NCBI GenBank assembly: GCA_022747635.1
Contig: JAKTNV010000077.1
Location: forward strand, 682,001-746,000
Length of the DNA: 64,000 nt
Source: Hetaerina americana
Lineage: Eukaryota > Arthropoda > Insecta > Odonata > Calopterygidae
Direction of reading: 5' to 3'
Both the position numbers and the translations under genes were made by a program. Position 1 is the stretch's first letter. Each line of letters starts with the position of its first letter. Shown piece by piece: positions 50,901-61,555 of this stretch. Below the pieces are notes generated by a model. The model saw only the letters and a program-made list of their open reading frames with translations, did not search any database and was not told the DNA's origin.

Positions 50901-51140
50901 AACACTTTCGAAACCTTTTGGTGCTATTTTTTAAAATCTTATATACAAATTTTAATCAAAGGGCAGGAATGGCACTCTTTACGGTGAAATGAGAAAAAAT
51001 TATAATTCTAAAAAGGGATTACATGCTTTAAAAACACCTCATTCATTTACTATTAAATAAAAGAATAACGTTTTTAAATAATTTTCGGGAATATTTCCAC
51101 TTTTAAAATGTTTACGTCTTTTCCGAATTAGTTTCTGATT
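50901..51140 (-). repeat. AT-rich island, short class (copy 15)
   Basis: Contains ACTTTCGAAACCTTTTGGTG, AAAGGGCAGGAATGGCAC, TCTTTACGGTGAAATGAG, AAAAACACCTCATTCATTTA, AAATAAAAGAATAACGTTT, ACTTTTAAAATGTTTACG and GTTTCTGATTTTGCATC. Confidence 0.86.
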
Positions 51141-52910
51141 TTGCATCGGTATCCTCATCTGCATCCATATCCGCATTCGCATCCGTTTCAGCATTCACAT
51201 TCGTATCCTTATCGTTATCCGCATCCTTATCCGCGTCCGTATAAGCATCCGCGTCTGTATTCTATTTTAAATACGTAACTGCGTCCATATCCGTCTCATC
51301 CGAATTTGTTTTCGCTTCCATATGCGTCTCCATGAGCGTAGCGCAATTCGCATCCGTATCCGCATTCACATCTGTATCCGCAACCGTATTTGTATCCGTA
51401 TCCGCATAAGTTACCTAATCCGTGTCGGTTTTCATATCCGTATTCACCTCCATATGCGCATCAATATGCGCATCCGTAGCCGTATCCACGTCAGCGTTTG
51501 CATTTCAACAAGCATATGTATCAGTTTCCATATCAGCATCCCTATCCGTATCCAAATTCACATCCGCACATCTAGCCCTATCTGCGTCGATATCCGCATT
51601 CATATGCGCTTCCCTATCTGCATCGGTATCCATTACCAAATCTGCACACGTCCCCGCATCGGTTCCCGTATCCGTAACCGCATGCGTATTCGTCTCCGCA
51701 TTAAAATCCGTGTCCGCTTTGCATTCCAATCCGTCCGCATCCGTATCCACATCCGTATCAAAATCCGTATCCAAATCCGTATTTTTATCCGTATTATCAT
51801 CCATATCCGCTTCTTTATCCGTTTCCCTGTCAAAATCCGTATCTGCAACCGTATCTGCATCCAAATCAGAATCTTCATTCGCATTCGTTTTCGGAGAAGA
51901 ATCCGTATTGAAATCTACATCCGTATCCGTATCCACATCCATATTTATATGCGAATCCATATCAGCATCGGTATCCGTATCCGCATCCATATCAACATCC
52001 GTATCTTTATTTCCATTGGTATCCACCCCCGCATCCGCTTCCGCATCCGTATTCCAATTGACATCTGTATCCGTATCCACATGCGTATGCATATATGTAT
52101 CAACATTCGTATGCTCACCCGTATCCGTGCCGGCATCCGTATCCGCATCCATTTATTTATACGTTTCCATAACCGTATCCATATTTGTAACGATATGCAC
52201 ATCCGCATTTTTTATGCCAATGCGCATTTGCATTTGTATCCGTATACAAATCCACATCCGTATCCGTATCGGCGTTCACATCCGTATAAATCTCCGCATT
52301 TTCATCTGTATCCGCATCCGCCTCCGTGTCCTCATCTGTATTAGTATCCGATTCCATATCTGCATCAGCATTTGCATTCATATCCAAATCCGCATCCAAA
52401 CCAGAATCGGTATCCGTGTCTGTATCAGTTTGACCTTTGTATTATCCGTATCCACATTTGCATCCCTATCCATTAACGTATCCGTATTTGCAGCCGTATC
52501 AACATCCGTATCCGTATCTCTATCCCTATCAGAGGTGATATCTGCATCCTATCACGCATAGAATCCCGTATCCGCATCCTTATCCGCAGCAATTGCCTTA
52601 TTTGCATTCGCATTCGCGTTTGCATTTGTGTCCGTAGCCGTTTCCGCTTACGTATTTATCCGCAACCGTATCCGCAATCGTATATCTATCCGCATGCGTT
52701 TCTGCATCCGTACCCGTATCCGTTTCAGCATCCGTATCCTTATCCACATCTTAATCCGGAAACGTATTCGCATCAGCATCCGCACTAGCATCTCCATCAT
52801 ATCAACATCCTTATTCGCAAACGGGTCCTCATCGGAATATGCACCGTGACCGTATCCGTCTTTAATACTTATTCGTATCTATTCCCGCATTTCCATCAAT
52901 ATCCATATCA
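51141..52910 (-). repeat. Hexamer satellite block 17 (distal end)
   Basis: The last hexamer block. TCCGYA hexamers become less regular after about 52,560 (GCAGCAATTGCC, GGGTCCTCATCGGAATATGC). The array ends at ATCAATATCCATATCA. No gene. Confidence 0.85.
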
Positions 52911-55900
52911 GCTGAACGGAACTAAACTGATTGGAATTAGCTAAAATGAACTGAAGGAAACTGAATGGAACGAAACGGAACGAAACTGAATGAAACTGAA
53001 AGGAATTGAACGGAAAACAACTTAAATGAACCGAAGTCCACAAAACTGAACTGATCTGAACTGCGCTGAACCAAATTGAACGGTACTTAATGGAACGGGT
53101 GACTACTGAGCTGAGCTCATTGACCTGATATAACTTGAATTGTACTGAACTGAACTGAACTAAAATGAACTGCACTTGACTGAACTAAACTGAACTGAAA
53201 TGCCTTAAAATGAAATAAAACGAGATGAAGGAAATTAAACTAAAATGAAGTAAACTGAACTGAACGAAACGGGCCTGAACTTAACTGAATTTAATTGAAC
53301 TAAAGTGAAGTGCACTACATCGAACTATGCGGAACTGAAATTATTTGATGAACGAAACCTAGCTCCATGGAACTTATTAAAACGAAAGTAATCTGAATGG
53401 AGCTGACAGAACTCAAAAAACGAAACTGATAGAAATTGAACTGATTTGAATAGAACTAAACAAAATTAAATAAACTGAAATGAACGGGACAGAATCCAAC
53501 TAAATAAAACTAATCCGAATTAAAATTTGAATATAACCGAAATAAATTGAAAAGAACTGGGTGTACAAAACTGAATTATACAGAATTGAACTGAGCTGAA
53601 TGGTCCAGTTCTAAACTAAAAAGAACTGAACGGAACTGAAATGAACCTTACCGAAATTGACTGATCTGTACTGAACAGTAGTGAACTAGAGTATTTTTAC
53701 CGCACTGAAAGGACTGAACTTATCTGAACTGAACTGTACAGAACGGAACCTAAATTAATTGATTTGAATGGAACAAACCCAAAATAATTAAAATGAAATT
53801 GACTTAATTTAACTAGAGAGAAATGAACTTCAATGAATTTGAATTAACAAATATGAAATGACTGGAGTTGAACTGATCTTAAAGAACTGAACTCAATTCA
53901 GTTGTGCTGAACTGAATGGAACTGTGCAGAACTGATAGGAAAAGAAACTGAACCGAACTAAACTGAAAAAACAGAACAAACGGAACAAAACTTAAGTGAA
54001 ATAACCTGAACTGTACTGAAATCTAATAAAATGAAATGAAATATAGTAAAGAGAACGGAAAAAGATGAATAAAATGAATGAAACGGAATGTAATTTAACG
54101 ACACTGAAATGAAAGAAACGGAAGTGAGCGGAACTGAGCGGAGCGTAACTATAAAGTATTAAACTAACACAATTAAATGGAATGGATCTGAACTCAACGG
54201 AATGAGCTAAACTTAACTGAACGAAACAGATCAGAACCGACCGACTTTGAACGGATTTGAACATAAATGAACTGAACAAAACTGAACTGATCTGATCAGA
54301 ACTGAACTGAACTAAATTGAACGGAACTGAATGTAACTGGTGAAATCTGGGGTGATTTCTGAGCTGAACTTATTGTTCTCATATTGACTGAACTCACAGA
54401 ACTGAACTAAACTGCAATGAACTGCTCTTGACCGAACTAAAGTGAACTGTAATGCCTTAAAATGAAATGAAATTGGCTAAAAAAATGTACTGAAATAAAC
54501 TGAACGGAACAGATCGGACCTGAACTTAACAGAATTTTATTTAAATAAGGTTAAGCGCACTTCACTTAGCTTTGATTAACTGAAATACAATGATGTTTAC
54601 CGTAAAAACTGAGCTGAACGAAACCTAAATTCATGGAACTTTTAAAAACGGAAGTGAGCCAAATGTATCCAACGGAACTCAAAAATCCAAACTGTTAGGA
54701 ATTGAACTGATTTCAATGGAACTTAAACGGAACTTATATAAACTGAAAAGAACAGGACTGGACTGAACAAAACAAAACTGAACTGAACGAAACTAAAAGA
54801 ACTAATGTACACATAACAGAAAAAAATTGAAAAGAACTAGGTGCACAAGACTGCATTTTTTGGAATTGAACTAAGCTTAATGGCACTGATCTAAACTTAA
54901 AGAAATGAACGTAACTGAAATAAACCCTACTTATCTGTACTGTACTGAACTGAACTGAAATAACTTAATTGCACTGAAAGGACTGAAGTTATCTGAACTG
55001 AACTGTGCAGAACCAAACTTAAATCAATTGACTTGAATGGAACTAAACCAAATAAAATAAGATGAAATAACTGAAATTAACTAAAATGAAATGAACAGAA
55101 ATGAACTTAACTTACCCTATATGAACTGAATGGAACTGAGCTGAACTTCAAAATTTATCAGAACTAACTGAACTAAATTGATTTGAGCTTAACAAAACTT
55201 AAGTGAACTTAACTGAATTTGACAAAACTTAACTAAAGTACACTTAAATGAACCTACCTTAACTGCACTAATGTATAATGAAATGAAATAAAATAAAGCG
55301 AACTTAATAAAATAAATGAACTGATCGAAACGGAATGTAACTGAACAAAACTGAACTGAAGGAAGGTGAAGTGAGCGGAACTGAGTGGAAGGTAACTAAA
55401 AAGTTTTGAACTAACTGAACTAAACTGAATGGATCTGAACTGAACGGAATGAGCTAAACTGAACTGAACGCAACGGAACGGTCCAGAACGAAATTGAACG
55501 GAACTGAACGGAACTGAAAAGAACTAAACGAAACTGAACTGAGCAACACTGAGATGAACAGAACTGCAATAAACTGAACTGATATTTACTGAGCTGAACT
55601 AAACTAAACGGAAAGGAATGGAACGGGTGACTACTGAGCTGTACTTATTGACCTGATATAAATTGAACTACAATGAACTAACCTTAACTGAAATGAACTG
55701 CGCTTGGCTGAACTAAACTGAACTGAAATGCCTTAAAATGAAATGAAATGAGCTAAAGGAAAATGAACTGAACTGAACGGAACGGACTTGAACTGAACTG
55801 AATTCAATTGAACTGAGGTGTAACGCACTTCACTGAGCTGAAATGCTTTGATGTTATCTGAAAGGAACTAAACAGAAGAAAACTAAATTGAACTGAATGG

Positions 55901-58678
55901 AAACATATGAACTTGAAGCAAAGTGAACTGAATGGACCGGGATGAAAATAAAAAGAACTAAACCAAAAAAGACTGAATTAAAGTGAACTGAACTGACCTA
56001 CACTCAACATAACAGAACTGAAGGAACTAAACAAAGCTGAAGGGACTGAACTGAACGGAACTGAGGGAGACCGAATTGCCCGGAATTGAACTAACAAAAC
56101 TGAAAAAATAATAGATAGGAATTGAACTGATTCCATTAAAACTAAAATTAACTGATCTAAAATAAACTAACCTTATTTAACTGAACTTAACTAAATTTAA
56201 CTGAACGGATCTGCTTTGAATAAAACTAAATGGAACTGAACGGAACAGAAATGAAATAAATTGATGGGAATGTAACTGATCTGAACTGAACTTAATTGAT
56301 CAGAACTCAACAGAACCGCACGGAACTGAACTTCAATGAAATGCCTTCAAATGAACTGAAATGAACTGAACGTGGGCTTTAATGTACTGAAACCTAACTG
56401 AACTGAACGAAGCTGAAGAAAACTGAGCTGAACGGAACTAAAAGCACTGAATTAATCAGAAACATACTAAACGGAACTGAACGGAACGGAAGTTAAGGTA
56501 ATGGAACTGACAGAACTGAAAACTAAACTGATCGGAATTGAACTGATTTGAACGGAGCTGAACTTAACTTGACAGAGCAAGACTAAATTGAACTGTACTG
56601 AAATTAACTAGACTGAAAAAGTGGACCTGAACTGAACAGAACTGGGTTTATATAAACTGAAATTAACGGAAATGAACTAAGCTGAATGGAACTGAACAGA
56701 ACTGAATTAAACCCACCTAAACTTACCGGAACTGAACTAAACTAAAATAAAATGTAATACAATGAACAGAAATAAACTTAAATGAAATTAACTGAACTGA
56801 AATTTACTTAACTGATTTGAACTGAACGATACAATACTGAACAGAAATGCTTTTAAAAAAACCTAAATGTGTTGAACTTAATTCACCTTTATTGGATTGA
56901 AAACACTGAGCTGAAATCCCTCAAAATGACCTTATATAAACTGAACTGAAATTAAGCGTACTAAACTAAACTGAATTGAACTGAACGGAACAAAACTGAA
57001 ATGAAATAGACTGGACTGCACTGCACGGCTCGGAACTGATAGGAACTGAACCAAATGGATTTGAAGATGATCCTAATAGAACGGAACGGAAATAACTGAT
57101 CGTAATTAAAGTTATTTGAACGGAACTAAACTAAACAAAACTGTAATGAACTAACCGTACCAAAACTGAACTGAACTGAACTTAACTTAACCGATCGGAC
57201 CTGAACTGACCTATACTGAACTAAATTGACATGAACCGAACGTAACTCAACTATGCTAAAATAATCCGAACTAAACTTATTTGAACTTAACTGAACTTAA
57301 ATCAACCTATTTTAACTCAACTGAAGTAAAATGAAGTAAATATTATGAACTGATATAAAGTAAAGTTAACTGAAATAAATTGAACTAAGTGACCTGAACT
57401 AATGTGAACGAGACAAATGCAACTCAACGGACCGGAAATGATCGGGACTGAGCGGCGCGTGAAAAATTAACGTAAGTTAATTTAACTGAACATTACTGAA
57501 CTAAACTGAACTGAATTGAACCAAACAGAACTAAATGAAGCTGTATTGAACCAAACGAAACTGCACTGGTATAACGAAACTGAAGTAAACTTAACTGAAC
57601 TTAACATAACGGCCTGAACTGAAATTATTCAACTTAACTGCACTAAACTGTAGTTCAAGTGAACTGCACTAAACTGTACTAAAATGAAATGCCATGATGT
57701 GAACTGGAAGAAACTGAACTGAACGGAAAAAACGTCATCGGAACTTTTTAAAACGGAAGTGAGCTGAATAGAACAGACAAAACACAAAAAACGGAACTGA
57801 TAGGAACAGAACTGATTTAAACTGAGCTGAACTAAACTTAAATGAACTGAACTAAATTCTACTGAAGTAAAATGAAATCAACTAAACTGAACTCTACTGA
57901 AGTAAAATGAAATGAAATGAACCGAACTGAACTCTACAGAACTTAACGGAAATGAATAAACTGAACGGAGCGGAAGGTAACTGAACAGAACTGAGCTAAA
58001 GGAAATTGAAGTGAGCGAAACTGAGAGGAACGTAAATGAAATAAACGGAACTGAACTAATAGAACTAAACTGAATTGAACTGAACTGAACGGAATAAACT
58101 GAACAGAATGGAGCTAAACGGAGTTGAAGGGAACTGAAGAGAATGGGAGGGATTTGAACTGAAGTGAACGGAACTGAAATGACAAAACTGAATGGAATGC
58201 AATTGAACTTAATTGATGAAAATAGTACTGTTTGGAATAAACTAAACTGAACTCATCGTAACGGAACTCAACTGGGCAAAACTGAAGTGAACTGAACTGG
58301 CTTGAACTTACCTGAAATGATCTGAAATGAAATACACTTCACTCAACTTAACGTAACCGAACTCCACTGAACGGAAGCGAACGAAACTGATCACAACCGA
58401 ACTTAGCGGAAAGAAGCGGAACTAAACTGAACAAAACGGAACGTAAAAAAATTAAACTAAAACTAAACTGAAGTAACTAAACCGAACTGAACGGAAGTGA
58501 ATTTAAATGACATGAAATGAACTGAAGTGAAGTTACTGAACTAAACTGACTTTAACTGATCCAAACATAATTAAAACGAAGGGAACTGAACGGAAAGTGT
58601 GAGAACTGAAATGAACGTAATTAACCTGATATGAACTGATCTGAATTTAAGTGAACTGAAATGCCTTGAAGTGAACCA
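52911..58678 (+). repeat. Pentamer satellite, proximal part
   Basis: Degenerate GAACT/GAACG/GAAAT pentamers on the + strand, beginning abruptly with GCTGAACGGAACTAAACTG. Marker phrases repeat at a higher-order period. GAGCTGARCT..TTG occurs at 53,108, 54,361 and 55,636; AAATGCCTTAAAATG at about 53,198, 54,451 and 55,727; GTGAGCGGAACTGAG at 54,124 and 55,371. The spacings are therefore 1,247-1,276 bp. CTGATAGRAATTGAACTGAT-type marks at 53.4, 54.65, 56.5 and 57.76 kb agree with the same period. The + strand is full of TGA stops, while the - strand is open as Ser-Ser-Val-Gln-Phe repeats. No gene. Confidence 0.88.
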
Positions 58679-59921
58679 AAACTCACTCACTCGTGGGAAG
58701 GTGAGGGCATGGCGGTGAATGTAAAGTGTATTATTTGCCGTAGAAAATTAAGAAATGGAGTCCAGTATAATGGAGGTTGCTCTTGGTACCACTTTAATTG
58801 CTCTAAGAGTAAACTGGAGGATTGCGTGATTGATAATATGCAGTGCAGTAAGTGTGAAAGTCAGGAGAATCGACGTGGTTTAGAAGAAAAAGAGGAGGAA
58901 ATTGAAAAGCTGCAAGCGGATTTAAACATCGCTCGTAAAACAATTTCCAGCCCTTCCGCTGAAAATGAGGAACTGAGAGAATAGTTAACAGAGATAAGGT
59001 GACGGGTGAAACAGCAAGTCAAAGATGATCTCCACTTTGTCCAAAGATGTGATAAGAGGAAACCGGAAGATTAACGGCCGACCAGAAGTGGAACAAGCTC
59101 ATGTGACGCGGATGCCGATCGGGCTGGAAGAATACGAGAAAGCATCCTACGGAGAGAGAAGACAAAGAAACGAGGAGATGGAAGGAAGGATAGGATAAAT
59201 TTGAGATCGAAGAGGGAAGTACTTCCGATGAGGGAGGTCATAGTGTCCAGGGAGGGGACGTCTCTCGGTGATCCAGGGTCACCCAAAGTGAAAATATTTG
59301 GTGATTCAATAATACGTTTCGTCGTAGATTGTGGCGAAAGTATCAATGGAGGCGTTCAGTGTTTCCCGGGGATAAGAGTGGAACATTTGGACAATATAAT
59401 AGCTAATATGGCTAGTGAAGGTAATGAAAGAGTTGTCATAATTCACGTAGGGACAAACGACGTAAAAACTGCTAAGTCAGGAGACCGTCTAATCGGTTTA
59501 ATTCGGGATTTTGTGACCTCAGCCAAAAATAAGTTCAAAAGTGCTCAAATCGTTATAAGTGGAATTCTTCGTAGAAGTGACTTACATTGGAAGAGAATTG
59601 ACGCCATAAACGAAGGATTAGAGTTGGTTTGCGTGCAACAAGTCTGACATTCGTAGACCCGAATTGGTGGGTCGGTGATAGACAATTTGGCCGCGATGGA
59701 GTGCATTTAAACAGTAAGGGATCCCTGCTTTTGTCAAAATTATTTAAAAATGTCGCCTTAAAGCTCGGTGAGCAGGGAAACCTGTAATGTGCACAAAAGG
59801 TGGACCTCGCAATAATATGAATTATAAAGGTATGAAAAATGCAAGTGAAACAAGCCTGTACAGACTCATTAATAAATACTTCTTTGGGTTACTTAAGATA
59901 TTGGTAGCATCTTTTGAACAG
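58679..59921 (+). mobile_element. CR1/L2-type non-LTR retrotransposon fragment (5' part)
   Basis: The only complex unique sequence in the window, sitting inside the pentamer satellite with the same satellite polarity on both sides. It carries about 30 bp of leader, a degraded ORF1 (58,709-59,787) and the first 46 codons of a second frame (59,787-59,927). A PHD-like finger joined to an SGNH/GDSL esterase is the known ORF1 layout of CR1-group LINEs. Reverse transcriptase, endonuclease and 3' tail are absent. This is odd, because target-primed integration normally loses the 5' end, not the 3' end. No clear target-site duplication is visible. A host gene copy of this domain architecture is the main alternative. 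Confidence 0.8.
58709..59787 (+). pseudogene. Retrotransposon ORF1 (PHD-like finger + coiled coil + SGNH esterase), decayed
   Basis: One frame runs from the first ATG (58,709) with in-frame stops TAG 58,982-58,984, TGA 59,000-59,002 and TAA 59,072-59,074. It continues to TGA 59,645-59,647, just after a one-base shift near 59,640, and is completed in the neighbouring frame to TAA 59,785-59,787. Without the breaks it would be about 359 residues, usual for CR1-type ORF1. Residues 7-49 form a zinc-binding module (C7, C10, C24, H28, C31, C46, C49). Residues 53-91 are Glu/Lys/Leu-rich and coiled-coil-like. In the second half the SGNH blocks are intact: GDS (Ser codon 59,306-59,308), the PG of block II, GTND (block III) and DGVH (Asp 59,695-59,697; His 59,704-59,706). 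In CR1-type elements this protein is thought to act in the retrotransposition RNP. Intact catalytic blocks beside three stops suggest relatively recent death. Strong in family, moderate for exact clade. Confidence 0.82.
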
Positions 59922-59927
59922 AACTGA
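59787..59927 (+). CDS. Start of retrotransposon ORF2, truncated
   Basis: The ATG at 59,787-59,789 overlaps the ORF1 stop by one base (TAATG), the geometry of stop-start coupled translation in several non-LTR retrotransposons. The frame runs 46 codons to TGA 59,925-59,927. Only about 45 codons are element-derived (MCTKGGPRNN at the start, a hydrophobic YFFGLLKILVASF near the end); the last codons are already pentamer satellite. No endonuclease or reverse-transcriptase motif is reached. I infer ORF2 from position alone, since the 46 residues are not diagnostic. Confidence 0.5.
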   Translation: MCTKGGPRNNMNYKGMKNASETSLYRLINKYFFGLLKILVASFEQN

Positions 59928-60520
59928 GCTCACCTATGCTAAACTGAACTGAGCTGAACCGAACGGAAACTAACAATGCTGAACTAAACGTTTCTAAACT
60001 AAACTTAAGTTTATGGAACTGAACTAAACTGAACTGAACGAAAATTAGCGGAAATGAACCGAACTGAACTAATTGAGCAGACATCAACTGAATTGAGCTG
60101 AGCTGAACTTAAATCAACGGACCTGAATACAACTAAGCTAAAATAAATTGAACTGAAAGGAAATACACTTAACGACTATGAAATGAACTGAACTTTATCT
60201 AACTAAACCGATTTGAACTAAAGTCAACTGAAGAAAATTAAAAATCTGCACTGAACGGAACGGAAATTAATTAAACCGTACTTTACTGAATGGAATTAAA
60301 AGGAACTGATCTGAACTGAACGGAGTTTACGGAGATGAATTGAACTAAACCAACCTAAATTGAACGGAACTGAACTAAACTGAACGGAATGGAGATGAAA
60401 AGACCTGAACTGAACGGGATTGAACTAAACGGAACTGAACTGAATGGACACAAACTAAACTGAACGTGGACTGAACTGAACAAAACCATTAGACTGAACA
60501 AAACGGAGCAGAAGTGAACG

Positions 60521-60580
60521 GAACTTAAGGGTACGGAAGTGAACTGAAGGGTACGGAAATGAACTCAAGGGTACGGAAAT
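60521..60580 (+). repeat. Three perfect-length 20-bp tandem units
   Basis: Three consecutive 20-bp units of the form GAACTNAAGGGTACGGAART at 60,521, 60,541 and 60,561. They differ only at the sixth base and the penultimate base. The AAGGGTACGG core departs from the pentamer pattern and is not seen in tandem elsewhere. Confidence 0.85.
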
Positions 60581-61195
60581 GAACTGAGTGGAACTGACGG
60601 AACCTATAATCGGAAATTATAGGTATTGAAATGATTTGAACAAAAATAAACTAAACTGAACTGAACGGAGTTGAACGGAATTGAACTAAACTGAAATTAA
60701 CTGAATTGAAAGGAACTACACTGAACAGAACTTAGTTGAACTAAAATAAATTGAACAAAACTGGAACTAACTAAGCTGATTGGAATTGAATTAAATTGAG
60801 TGGTGCTGATTAACTAAACGGAACTAAAATTAACCCAGCTGAACTGAACTGAAATAAATTGTACTCAACTGAACTGAACTGAGATGAACTAAAGTACCCG
60901 GTCAAGAACTGAACTGAAATGAACTGAACTGAACATAACTAAAATGAACTGATATGAACTAAATTGAACTGAACTGCGATGAACTTAAATCAACTCACCT
61001 GAACTGAACTAAACCAAAATGAAATTAAACGAAATAAAATAAATAAATTTAACTTTAATAAAGTGAAATTAACGTAACTGAACTGAACGGAACTCATTCA
61101 GTCTGAACGAAAATGATCGGAACTTAACTGAACGGACCCAAAAGGAACGTAACTTAAATCAAAGGACCTGAGATTAAATGAGGTGAACAGAACAG

Positions 61196-61555
61196 AACTG
61201 AACTGAAATGAAGAGAACTGAACTGAACTAATCTGAACTGAAATTAACAGAACTGAACTAAACCGAACGAAACTCAAGTAAAATGGACTAAAATGAATGA
61301 AACTGAACTGAGCTAAACTAAACTGAGCTGAACGGAGATAAAATGAACTGAACGGAAGGAAACTGAAATGAACTAAACTGAACTGAAATGAGGAGAACTG
61401 AACTGACCTAATCCGAACTGAAATTAACAGAACTGTACTAAACGGAACGAAACTGAAATAAAATGGACTAAAATGAATGAAACTGAACTGAGCTGTACTT
61501 AACTGAACGCAGCTAAACTGGACTGAACGGAAGGAAACTGAAGTTACCTAAACTG
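61196..61555 (+). repeat. 180-bp tandem duplication in pentamer satellite
   Basis: AATGARGAGAACTGAACTGA occurs at about 61,208 and 61,388, exactly 180 bp (36 pentamers) apart. The following marks (AAATTAACAGAACTG, AAAATGGACTAAAATGAATG, GGAAGGAAACTGAA) repeat in the same order. Scattered substitutions distinguish the copies. Confidence 0.82.

Noticed and set aside
5670..51140. AT-rich islands as tRNA-derived SINEs or RNA polymerase III genes
   Set aside because: No A-box/B-box pair at the expected spacing could be found. GGTTTCGAGG-like strings resemble part of a B box, but there is no matching A box or tRNA fold.
1..52910. Asp-Thr-Asp-Ala frames as acidic calcium-binding or shell-matrix-like proteins
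   Set aside because: The Asp content follows from GAT in GGATAC/GGATGC. No signal peptide, intron structure or unique flanks support a gene, and competing frames on the other strand are equally long.
1..52910. Telomeric repeat or CRISPR array
   Set aside because: No TTAGGG, TTAGG or similar telomeric motif is present. The spacing has no unique spacers between identical repeats, so CRISPR does not fit.
52879..53175. Antisense frames with Ser-Ser-Val-Gln-Phe repeats (also at 53,992-54,279, 59,893-60,087, 61,729-62,004 and 63,357-63,659)
   Set aside because: A direct product of the AGTTC pentamer, which has no stop codon on that strand. There is no non-repeat sequence or domain.
59071..59346. 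91-codon antisense frame across the retrotransposon fragment
   Set aside because: It overlaps the SGNH-coding region on the opposite strand, and the sense frame has recognisable motifs. The antisense translation has none.
58660..59945. Target-site duplication around the retrotransposon fragment
   Set aside because: Flanks are degenerate pentamers (GAAGTGAACC on the left, GAACAGAACTG on the right) with only the similarity expected of the satellite itself.
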